A DNA stretch of 64,000 nucleotides from the NCBI GenBank assembly GCA_905221605.1, contig CAJNDS010002470.1:252001-316000 (forward strand), in the 5' to 3' direction. This stretch comes from Symbiodinium natans (lineage: Eukaryota > Sar > Dinophyceae > Suessiales > Symbiodiniaceae). The translations under genes and the position numbers were made by a program. Under the pieces are notes generated by a model. The model saw only the letters and a list, made by a program, of their open reading frames with translations, was not told the DNA's origin and searched no databases. The first letter of the stretch is position 1. Each line of letters opens with the position of its first letter. This document shows, piece by piece, positions 52,138 to 61,219 of the stretch.

Positions 52138-54551
52138 CACGAGGCGGGCAAACCGCCTTGCCTGGAGCCCCTGCCGGACTTGCCCTCGTCCCGCGGCCGA
52201 AATGTGAGCATTCCTTCAATAGCACGCTCCTTGCCCAACATCAGGAATACACCTCGAACAAGTATGCTAAACTGTCGTCTGTTCTATATCATAAACGACA
52301 GGAGACAACGGTCTTTGAGGGGGTCATGGGGCGAGCGTTCAGGATTTGCAGGACAGGATGCACAGAGCACGGTCTCCTAATGCCTGGTTTCATGGTGAAA
52401 CCTTGAGCCCTATAAGCCTGAAAGCGGATGGACGGATTGAAGTGCGTCCTTTGGAGACCCTAAAGTCGACTCCTTTGGCAACAGCTCCTATAGCCAAGAA
52501 GGGAATGAGCACTTGATTACATGCGCTAGCGCTAAACCCTAAACCCGATCAAACCCTAAACCCTAAACCCTCAACCCTCAACCCTAAACCCTAACCCTAA
52601 ACCCTAAAAACATCGCGCAGCCCAGGCCAGTCCCGTCTCAGACATATCCGGTCAGGTTCCCAGGGGGGGCGGGTTGATCTGACTCAGGGCCCCTTCTTAA
52701 AGTACCCTAAGCCCTAAACCCTATAAACCCTCTAGACTACAATGAGTCGTGTGCCCTTCAGTACCCTGACCAGGATGGGCTGTTAGGCCTTAAAATCCCC
52801 ATAATGAACCCTATAAAGGGCCTTTTTTAAGGGATTATAGGGTATAACAGCCCATCCAGGGAGTTACCATGAGCCTACCAGACAAGTGGCAGAAACCCCA
52901 GGAGGGATCCAGAATTTGGATCAACTCTCAGCTAACTTCAGGGAAAGCTCCTAAGGTTGCACAGTGCAGTGTTTTTAGACCCAAGGGTAACCTAGGAATG
53001 ACAAGGGCGGCCCCTTTTTTGGTTCATAAGAGGCCTACAAGGACGTTTAGGATGAGGGGAACCTATGCTGCCCCCCCTAAAAGGGACTTCATGTGCCATT
53101 GCCCGAAACCCTAAACCCTTCACCCTAAACCCTAAACCCTACACCCTAACCCTAAACCCTAAAACCCCAAGGTGTCAGCGGCAGTGGCTCCACATGCAGG
53201 CACCAACCAGTGCTGCAGCTTCTATGTATCCTGCCCTGGGCCTCGTGAGCATCCCGAAGGGCCCTGCGGTTTAGCGTGTAGGGTTTAGGGTTTAGGGTTT
53301 AGGGCAAGCTCAAAAATATGCGGGGGGCGCGCAGACTGCCAAGAGCATTGTTCTGGAGAGGCATGCCCAAGAGTCTGTCTCGACCCGAGCTCGGGATTCA
53401 CCCTGGCGGCTGCCGAGCACATGCCAGAAACTCAGTGAGGGCTTACCTTTACAGGGTTTAGGGTTTAAGGTTTAGGGTTTAGGGTTTAGGGTTTAGGGCT
53501 TACCAGCATGGGCTATTAGGCCTTAGAATCCCCATGTAAAGGGCCTTTTAAGGGATTATAGGGTATAATAGCCCATCCAGGTAGGGGCTTCGGGCCAAGG
53601 GCCTAGAGAGTTTTAAGGGATGGTGGGCCCTGCCTGCTCAAGTATGTCGGGCATTTGGGGTTCGAGTTTCGGGTTGGGGAAGTTCAGGGTGTGTTGCTGT
53701 GCACCTCTGCGCCATGTCTTTGCCCACTTTGATCCACTTTTGTTTTGTTGTTTATTGTCATGGCTCATTTTCCGGAAGTCATACTACATGCGCATGTAAA
53801 GTCTTCAGTGCCACGCAGCCAGGTGGCACACTATGAGATGCGGGCAGCCGGCTCGATAACACACTGGATTTGATCTATGTTGTGGGCCCTTTTGAGGATT
53901 CTCGGTTATGGATGCTCCTTAAAGTCTAGGGTGCTGAAAGGGCCTATGATGCAGATCAGGTCCCAGAAAATCAGCATTCTTGCACTGTGCATTGGATACA
54001 TTGGTTGGCGTGCGATTATGCTTCGCACACGAGGCTGTAGCGCCATGCCATGCGCTCAGATGTAATCAGATTGCATGATGCGATGCACACAGAGTGGACA
54101 GATTGGAACGATCCCCCCCCCCCCCCCCCGCGCCCCGCTTTGCCCTTGCAGAAGAGTGTGCCTATAAACCCTAAACCGCTGCCCCGCAGCAAAACCATAA
54201 GAGACCTGCGACCCAGCACAGACACCAGTGGACATGATGAAGCACATCTACAGGCCCTCAACCCTATGGACCCAGTCAGAGCTTCGGAAACGGGCCTTCT
54301 CGAGGTCCGGGCCGACAGCCCTCTCCAATTGCTCAGCCCTCGGGGACGCTCTCGTGTGCCAAGGTTCGACAGCACTCGTAGATGGATCTCCCCGATTTCC
54401 TCTCTATAGACTGATCAGACTTAGGCCGAAGGCCACCGGCGGCCGCAGGCGACAGCGTCAGTAGAAGTGGAGACTGGCAGCTCTGCAGCCAAAGCCTTGG
54501 CCCAGGCCCCATTCGCTGGAAGAGCCCCGTGCCCGTGCAGACATGAGCAGT
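52138..54551 (+). CDS. Pro/Ser-rich exon candidates after the kinase
   Basis: The islands are 52138-52203 (HEAGKPPCLEPLPDLPSSRG, consensus donor GTGAGC), 52736-52773 plus 52860 to about 53110 (NESCALQYPDQ, then MSLPDKWQKPQEGSRIWINS; frame open only if the foldback between them is removed), about 53305-53450 (AKSIVLERHAQESVSTRARD), about 54200-54400 (three open frames) and 54425-54550 (RPQATASVEVETGSSAAKAL). Low-complexity Pro/Ser content fits a disordered tail. The first joins at phase 0 if the last kinase exon ends at a GC donor (about 51708). They may instead be a separate gene. Confidence 0.4.
52774..52859. mobile_element. Foldback element family A, copy 4
   Basis: GATGGGCTGTTAGGCCTTAA at the left and GGTATAACAGCCCATCCAG at the right; borders CAG|GA and CAG|G. 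At 86 bp it shifts frame if not removed. Confidence 0.9.
53507..53580. mobile_element. Foldback element family A, copy 5
   Basis: CATGGGCTATTAGGCCTTAG at the left and TATAATAGCCCATCCAG at the right, shortened in the core. The left GA is changed to CA, and a GTAGGG follows the right end. It abuts a telomere-type array at 53455-53500. Confidence 0.9.
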
Positions 54552-54577
54552 TTAGGGTTTAGGGTAAAGGGTTTAGG

Positions 54578-55206
54578 GTGTCTGGTACTCGCTGGCTGGT
54601 GCACTTTCAGAGAGGTACCCTGCACACTGCGCCGGCGCCGGCATCAACGTTCCAGGCATACACCCATGTCCACTCAATCAGCCAAGATCTGTCGTACTGC
54701 GCCAGGGCCTTTCCCAATGCCAACTCCGGGTTCGCCTACACCTGCTGGGCGGCCGGTTCGCAAGGTCCGGGGCGGATTTGTGATCTGCATTGCATGTGCA
54801 CCTCGGCGACATGTGTGAAGCTGGCACATGGGTGTTTTTTTTGATGTTGCGGAAAACGCTAGAGTCGCTTGTCAGCCATTCTTGTTGCAGCACTTCGCCT
54901 TCGCAAGGTGGCAACGCCACACGTGGGCTGTCTTGTTTGGTGAAGGGGCAGGGCTGTCAGGGCTCTGAAGGCTCAATTCAGCTGATTTGCCTGGCTGCTG
55001 GAGATGAAGAGGGGCATTCTGCATATCCTTGCTTCCGGCATTTAGGCTCACTGAAGTTGCGATGCCACAAAGCCCAAAGCATTGGAAATTGGCCCCGTAG
55101 ACATATTATGCAAGACAGCGTCTCAAGTGCATCGACATGCCGCACCAAAGAAGTGTGCCATGGTCTGTGCGTGTTGAGAACAACTCCACGCTCAGGAGCT
55201 GCATGA
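54578..55206 (+). other. Open GC-rich stretch, frames ambiguous
   Basis: Two + frames are open from 54543 to 54830 (PMPTPGSPTPAGRPVRKV in one, SGFAYTCWAAGSQGPGRICD in the other), and another is open from 54790 to 55206. At least one probably contains an exon, but I cannot choose. Confidence 0.3.
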
Positions 55207-55277
55207 CAGCAGAGTTTGTGCAGTTCCCATTGCGGGAGGGGCAAAGTTGCTACCATGTTGGGATTTTGGCTGCAGAG

Positions 55278-55986
55278 ATCACACGTTTCTTTCACCTGGC
55301 AAGGAGGTGATGCTCGCCATCATGCAGCTACTGGCAGGCCCTCGCATCATGCGTGGATCCTGTTGTCTTTCTTCGCTTCTCATCATTGTAAGCACTTTTG
55401 TTGATAGCCCCTGCCAACCGCTTCCGAAGCCCTCCTCTCCCCCTCCCTCTAAACTCGGAGATTGGGTCCCGGACTTGGCACCATCACAGGGCAGAGTCAA
55501 CTGACGGCTTGCAAGTACAATGAGAGTTGTTCCAGAAATTCGGGCGCCCTTAGAGCCTTAGAGATACCTCTTCCCCAAGGCTTTCGAAAAAGGTTCTCCA
55601 AAAAACGGGGCCCAATTTGAGAATCCTCCAATAGCCTCACCATCGAGGTGGCCCAAATGCGTTCTGTCACGACTAGTGCTTGATACGCAGAGGTTTGGAA
55701 ATTCTTCCCGGTACGAATTGCAGCTAGACTGCCTGGATAGGCATGCGTTCATACCAATAGGAACAAAAACTATAGCCATCATCGCCATCATATATATATA
55801 TATATGTATGTGTGTGTACTCACGAAATCTAGCGTAGCTAGGCGTGATGAGGGGGACCGGTCGAATTCCTCGGAGTTGTAAAACAACTCAGGATCTAGAA
55901 AGGGAGGTGGGGGGGGTCAGGATTGAATGTTTCACAGGATTTGGGGAAGGGGGGCGGGGTCGGTCTTGAATCTATCAGCAAAAGTG

Positions 55987-56028
<42 letters not shown>

Positions 56029-56251
56029 ACCTTAAACTTCTAAGCCTTAAGCCCTAAACCCTAAGCCCTCAACCCATCAGCCGCACTCCACGACTTTCTC
56101 GGCAGGCCAAAGATGGCTGCAGCACAGTCAAGCAGTCGCTTGTTTGTGGCCCATTCTCCCTTTCGTGCTGCTGACGCCGTTTATTTCTTCCCTGAATGTC
56201 GTGCTCTTGCTACTTGTGACTTGCTATTTGTCGCCGTGGTCGTCTGGCAGC
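55278..56251 (+). CDS. Two membrane-like exon candidates
   Basis: 55278-55387 (KEVMLAIMQLLAGPRIMRGS, then LSSLLII) ends at the consensus donor GTAAGC. 56106-56251 (QRWLQHSQAVACLWPILPFV, then LLTPFISSLNVVLLLLVTCY) follows GGCAG|G and contains one or two hydrophobic helices. They precede the transporter and may be its 5' exons. Phase from 56251 to the exon at 56476 does not match, so they may be part of another gene. Confidence 0.45.
55535..55724 (+). repeat. 190-bp dispersed repeat, copy 2
   Basis: Same sequence as 38394-38583 apart from about six differences, including GAAATTCGGGCGCCCTTAGA at the start and GAATTGCAGCT at the end. There is no obvious exon right after this copy. Confidence 0.9.
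55984..56029 (+). repeat. Poly-G tract
   Basis: About 40 consecutive G after AAAAGTGGGAGG. It corresponds to poly-C on the other strand. Confidence 0.95.
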
Positions 56252-56475
56252 GTCCCTGCAGCTAGTGCCAGCAGACATGCCGATTATTGGCCAACCTGGA
56301 TCAGATTGATGTTCAGAACGAAGCATTGCACACCAGTGATGTGTCGTTGCTGCATTCTCAGGCTGAGTGTTCAGATTCACGCGGCCTGGGCCGCGCTAGA
56401 ACATTCATAGTAGTATCATGTTATGTGAGAAAGTAATATTTCAAAGTAAGATAGTGAAAGATCATTTTTTTTTAG

Positions 56476-56716
56476 AACCCCCGGATGCCATGATTGCACT
56501 CCTGCGCGTGTGCTTGGCCTTCATTTGCAACTTCGCAAGTGGCCCTGCGACGGTGCTGAGCAGCCTGGCATTTAGTCTCCTCTCTGTGGCCTCAATATTC
56601 ATAGCACTAGTGATAATACTGTAGTAATAGTAGTATTAAAAGTAACAATAAGAACTTGTGTATAGATATATATATATATATGCAGAACAATATTAACAAT
56701 GACAAGAACAATACAA

Positions 56717-56753
<37 letters not shown>

Positions 56754-59631
56754 CTTTAACAAGGTCAGCTGAAATCCTGCAAATAGTTATCGACGTGATG
56801 TGATCCGCAACTCAGGTAACAAGCTGGTTTTCACCCACGCTCAGTTCCACTTTCCGGTGGCGCTAACCATCTGCCACTATGTGTTCACCTGGCTCACAGT
56901 TCGGCTGCTAGCAAGACTTGGCGCCTATGAGTGCCTTGTCCATGGCTACTTCTGTTTGTTGGCAGTGTGATCGAAATGGAAGCAAAATCATGAAGCAGAC
57001 CTCATGAACACCGCCCCAGGACAATGTCATTTCAGCTGCTCTCATCTTCAAAGGCCGACAGCCCTACAAAAGTCACGTGGTCGGCATTGGTTGCAGTGTT
57101 TGGGGCAAGCTGCGGACTCCGGCGTATCCGCTTCATGGCCTGGCATCTAAGGCAGTCGGCTGCTTGATGCTTGGCGGCGCATCTGTTCTGAGAGCATCGC
57201 ATGATTAGCATGGAGTTTGTAAACAAAAAACTGTTTCAAGCGGGCGGCTACCCAAACACGAAAGAAGGCAACTTTCAGAAGGATCACTTTGTTTCAACGT
57301 GCAACGCTGGGCCCAACACAACACTAGTTCAAGTGGTGGGTCCTGGTGCGTGAGGGGGTGAGAAGAGGGGAGAGGGAGGGGGAGCGGAGGGGTAGGGAGG
57401 GGAAGGGAGAGTGAGAGGGAGAGTGAGAGGGAGAGTGGGAGGGAGAGTGGGATACACATGCAATCGCTGGGTTAGCTTTGTTGCAACTGGCAGAGGTGAT
57501 CACCTTCCTGCTAATACAACTCTAAAGTCAGGCCATCTTGAATTTGCATCAACGTGCAATGTCTCTTCAGCATCAGCTTCGTTGTGCATTTGCTGCGTAG
57601 CAGCTAGCAAAACCGAGTCGTTCAGCGGAGATTCTTTCCAGGATTGTGGTATGGAGCCTATACAACATCGCATCCAATGCGTCGTTGTCCCAGAACTCCG
57701 TCGGCATGTACCAAATGGTGAAGCTGCTTGCCTGCTGTGCTGGCCTGATTTGGGAGTCTACGAAACTAAAACAAGGGACCCCAAACATAGACCCCCAAAT
57801 AGTAAGATTCCCTTATAATAGGGACCCCCTAATTTCGGAAACCCCCCATTTGGTGAGCAACAAGTGCGGGCAGGTCGCTGGAGCGAAACATGCTAACACA
57901 GTGCTTGCTTCATCAACACCGTACTCGACATGAAACAGAAGCCAGTCGATGCCCAATGCAGAGATTCCGCCAAATCTAAGGTTGCTGATGACGCCTCTGG
58001 CGGTTCTGTGGGATTACCTCATGTACAGCAGAAAGCCTTCTTCATGTAGCTCGACGGCACTCAGCGCAATCCAAGCTCTAACTTGATACCCTAAACCCTA
58101 AACCCTAAACCCCAAACCCCAAACCCAATACATGTACCTGGCCTTCTGAGGGCAAGCCGCTCTGCTTACGTTCGCAGTGTTCGGCATCAGCCAGTGCACC
58201 GTTTCTGGCCTTCAGAATGGCGAAGTCACCAGAGTCTCGGCATGTACTGAGTGAGTGCCCAGCAGCCTGCGCAGCCTGCGAGCCGCCCGAAGCACAGCAG
58301 AAAGCCTGGTAGGAGATATAGGTTACCGTTTAAACTTCTAAAGTTACGCACAAATACTGGGTGATGCAACAGTACATATATATATATATACATATATATA
58401 TACATATATATATATATAGAATATTCAAATTGTGCATCATGTATAGAAAGAAATCTGGCGATTCAGGTTTGGGTCTGGCAGTAGCGCTACTGTCGACGCT
58501 GTTTGCGGCTACTCGGCGTCGCATGCATCGCATTCCTCCGGTCCCTCAGAACTTGCACACTGTAGTTTCTTGGGAACAGTGTTTTGGTTTATATAAAAAA
58601 AGCAAATAAAAAACACCTATGAGTATACTGGTTCTAAAGGGAGTATGTCGCAGCGTACAGCCCTGTATGCGCTGCGACTACCACTACCTCTAGCAAGCCT
58701 TCATTCTGGCGTAATTAATCAGCAGCACACCAGCCCGAGATCATAACGACGTACACACCACCAAATCCCGATTCTACCAATGCCTCATGCTTTCCTTGAA
58801 CTGCTCAGGTTGTCCAAAAGGGTCGTGGCCCCGGGCGAAAATTCGGAGATGAATCCCCACGCGCATTTCAGATGCATGGAAGCTGACGTGCATAGACTCT
58901 CGAAGTCGATCGAGGTTTGACCACCCATGTTGTTCAGCGGCTTGGCGGCACTATGCATCGGGGACGTTTCAAAGTCAAAGATCCCCAAAGTTTTTAGCTG
59001 GGTGAGCACGACGGAAGATAGAACATCGTTGCAGCTCTGCGTGTTGACAGAATCCTGACCAGCAGCGGGAGGAATCCTGCCACAGCCGCCACAGTTTCCA
59101 GAGGTTTTGGGATCCAATTGCCTGCTGCTGGGTTTTCCCGTAATAACCCGTCGGTTTTTTTTCATGGTGTGTTGGTGCAAGCACGCAGTGTTGTGGGCAG
59201 AGGCTCATGACCATAGCTCAGGTACACGTCAGTGAAGCTTTCACCACTCCAGCTGTTGGACTTTGCAATGCCATGGATGGGTCTGATTACCTTAACCAGT
59301 GCGATCGTACTGGAGGACATACTTTGCTCCACTGTTCCAGTGCAATTGTATTTTTCTAAACCCGGAACCTTGTCTGCGACTTTGGACAGGACCGGACGGA
59401 CATCCTCGCATATCAGGCGAGCAGCAGCCGCTGCTTTGCCATACTACTCTCATCATGCTGCGGCATGCTTGCAAACGTGTCCTCCACCTGGGCCTCTCGG
59501 GTGCGAATGGCAACATTCCGAAATTATCGCCTTGCAATCGCTCTTGTATGGGTGAGGGAGCGAGCGAGAGAGAGAGAGTTGAGAGAGAGAGAGAGTGCCA
59601 GAGGGTGACCCCCATGCCCCACAAAAGTAAG

Positions 59632-59675
<44 letters not shown>

Positions 59676-61017
59676 TGAGATGGCATCACAAGCAAACCCT
59701 GGGACTTTGTGCGCCCTTCTGGGGCCAAGCGTGTGGCGAGAGAAGTACCCTCTTCCTGAGGAGGTAAAAAAAGAGAACACTGAGGTCCTGGGCTTGACAT
59801 CCCCCATCGCTCACATCCTGCCCCATGGCTGCCTCATTTCCTGAAAGCCTCTTCAACTCACATCTGAAGACTGAACCCTAGGAATCCTACAGGCCCTGAA
59901 GAACCTCAACTCTACAAGCCCCAAAAGCCCTCTACAAAACAAAAAACACGCCCCACACAGAAATTGAAGCCCAGTACCCCAAACCCTAAAAACCCTAAAA
60001 CCCTATAACCCTAAAACCCTAAAACCCTACAACCCTACAACCCTAAACCCTAAACCCCCTTAATTCGCCCGAAACCCTAAACCCTAAACCCTAAACCCCC
60101 TTAATTAGCACTAAACCCTAAACCCTAAACCCCCTTAATTTTCAATTCTATTGAGCACCGAGGCTGGGTCAGCTCAAGACGATACTGGTGCCTCGGATAC
60201 ACAGCATCCGCCGAGCGAAGTTTGACGTCCGTTTGAGGGTTTAGGGCTTTTGGGGCGTTTAGGGTTTAGGGTTTTTGGGTTTTTTGGTTTTTTTCTTTGG
60301 GTTGTTTTTGGTGTTTTGGGTTTTTTTGGGGTTTTGGGTTTTGGGGGTGCATCATCGAATCATCTGCAGGTTCTTCTTGGTGGATGGCTGTTCTTTGATG
60401 CTCGGCCCAGCTTGCGAACGGTGCTGGGCGCCTCTGTCGCGCTGCTGGCCATCACACTGCCTGTTGCTCAGATGCTGCGTCCTGCATATGGTCAGTTCCC
60501 TGAATGACGGTCCCTTTTTGGGTACTCTTAATGGGCCGCTTGAGAAAATACGGACCCCAAAAGGGGCCATATTTTAGAGAAATTACATATCTCCCACAGC
60601 AATCTGCAGTTCGCCTTAGCGATAACGACTGAATGGAGCTGCTCGGCTTTCGACTATTTTCGGCTGCCATACTGCGAGGTATGCGTTGAACAAGATGTCG
60701 AAGAACGACAAGGTGAACTCGGCACAAATGTTGCACTTCGTGACCAAATGTAACCACATGCCAGAATCAGCTTCTGCCTTGTCCTTTGGCCAGGAAGACT
60801 ACAGCCAGGTGAGCCCAGCTACAGATTCAGTGGACGATGAAGAAACGGGCACCAAGGTGCGTGTCCTGTCTTTACTCTTCGTGACGATTCTGAGTATAAA
60901 AGCTTCGTCATTGAGATGCAGAAGCAGGAAACTGGCAAAAACAGACCCAAAATGCTGTCAGACTGTCAGGTCGATGAAGCGAAATCTTCGAGCTCATGCC
61001 GCAAATCAGAGCTTTGA
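56476..61017 (+). CDS. SLC35/TPT-family sugar or phosphate transporter
   Basis: A multi-pass membrane transporter of the drug/metabolite superfamily. Exons: 56476-56609 (ATG at about 56488; VLSSLAFSLLSVASIFIAL), 56816-56937 (NKLVF, FHFPVALTICHYVFTWL), 57642-57753 (NASLSQNSVGMYQMVKLL), 58178 to about 58220 (FGISQCTVSGLQ), 58467 to about 58530 (GLGLAVALLSTLFAA), 60370 to about 60490 (LGGWLFFDARPSLRTVLG), 60679-60808 (YALNKMSKNDK; donor GTGAGC) and 60895-61017 (YKSFVIEMQKQETGK, stop at 61015). The NK...F.FP..LT..H...TW block and NSVGxYQ block are hallmarks of the SLC35E/TPT branch, which exchanges nucleotide sugars or phosphorylated sugars across Golgi, ER or plastid membranes. The substrate cannot be told. 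At least one helix exon between 58530 and 60370 is unseen, and the hydrophilic tail exons are joined by phase only. Confidence 0.7.
56660..56750. repeat. TATATA microsatellites in intron
   Basis: Two TA runs (about 56664-56682 and 56720-56748) lie between the first and second transporter exons. Confidence 0.9.
57754..57849. mobile_element. Foldback-type element family B, copy 4
   Basis: GGGAGTCTACGAAACTAAAA at the left and CTAATTTCGGAAACCCCCCA at the right, with CCCCAAACATAGACCCCCAA and AGTAAGATTCCC inside. It starts at the very end of the transporter exon reading NSVGMYQ. Confidence 0.85.
58785..59180 (-). CDS. 131-codon minus ORF, doubtful
   Basis: An uninterrupted minus-strand frame from a Met, with KTSGNCGGCGRIPPAAGQ and TLGIFDFETSPMHSAAKPL. 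Composition is ordinary rather than repeat-like. It lies inside a predicted transporter intron and would be the only minus-strand gene here. No family recognised. It may be a retrocopy fragment or chance. Confidence 0.25.
   Translation of the reverse strand: MHQHTMKKNRRVITGKPSSRQLDPKTSGNCGGCGRIPPAAGQDSVNTQSCNDVLSSVVLTQLKTLGIFDFETSPMHSAAKPLNNMGGQTSIDFESLCTSASMHLKCAWGFISEFSPGATTLLDNLSSSRKA
59560..59677 (+). repeat. GA microsatellite
   Basis: Two GAGAGA tracts (59563-59597 and 59632-59677) separated by a short unique segment. They create the Arg/Glu-repeat and Ser/Leu-repeat ORFs on the two strands. Confidence 0.95.
59975..60135 (-). repeat. CCCTAAA array with TTAATT spacers
   Basis: CCCTAAA and CCCTAAAA units, including three copies of a longer unit ending CCCCCTTAATT, indicating local amplification of a block. 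Confidence 0.95.
60485..60591. mobile_element. Foldback element family C, copy 2
   Basis: CATATGGTCAGTTCCCTGAA at the left, with GGTCCCTTTTTGGGTACTCT pairing to GGACCCCAAAAGGGGCC, and AGAGAAATTACATATC at the right. The left end overlaps the end of the transporter exon 60370-60490, where GTCAGT can be the donor. Confidence 0.8.
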
Positions 61018-61219
61018 AAGGGTTGATCATTCCCCTCACAGGCTCGGCAAAGGACGAGCCAGCGCGCATGTTCATCCGTTGACTTGTGCAAAGTCCTCCT
61101 GGCTGCCCAAAGATTGGGCGGCCATGTGCCTTCTCCACATCATGCGGCGACTACTCATGACCAGCCTGGGTGCTGGCTGAGGCTGTGTTTCCTCTTATGA
61201 GCCTCTGATGTACCCGCAG

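Noticed and set aside
59292-59844. Arg/Glu-repeat and Ser/Leu-repeat ORFs on opposite strands
   Set aside because: They are produced by a GA microsatellite.
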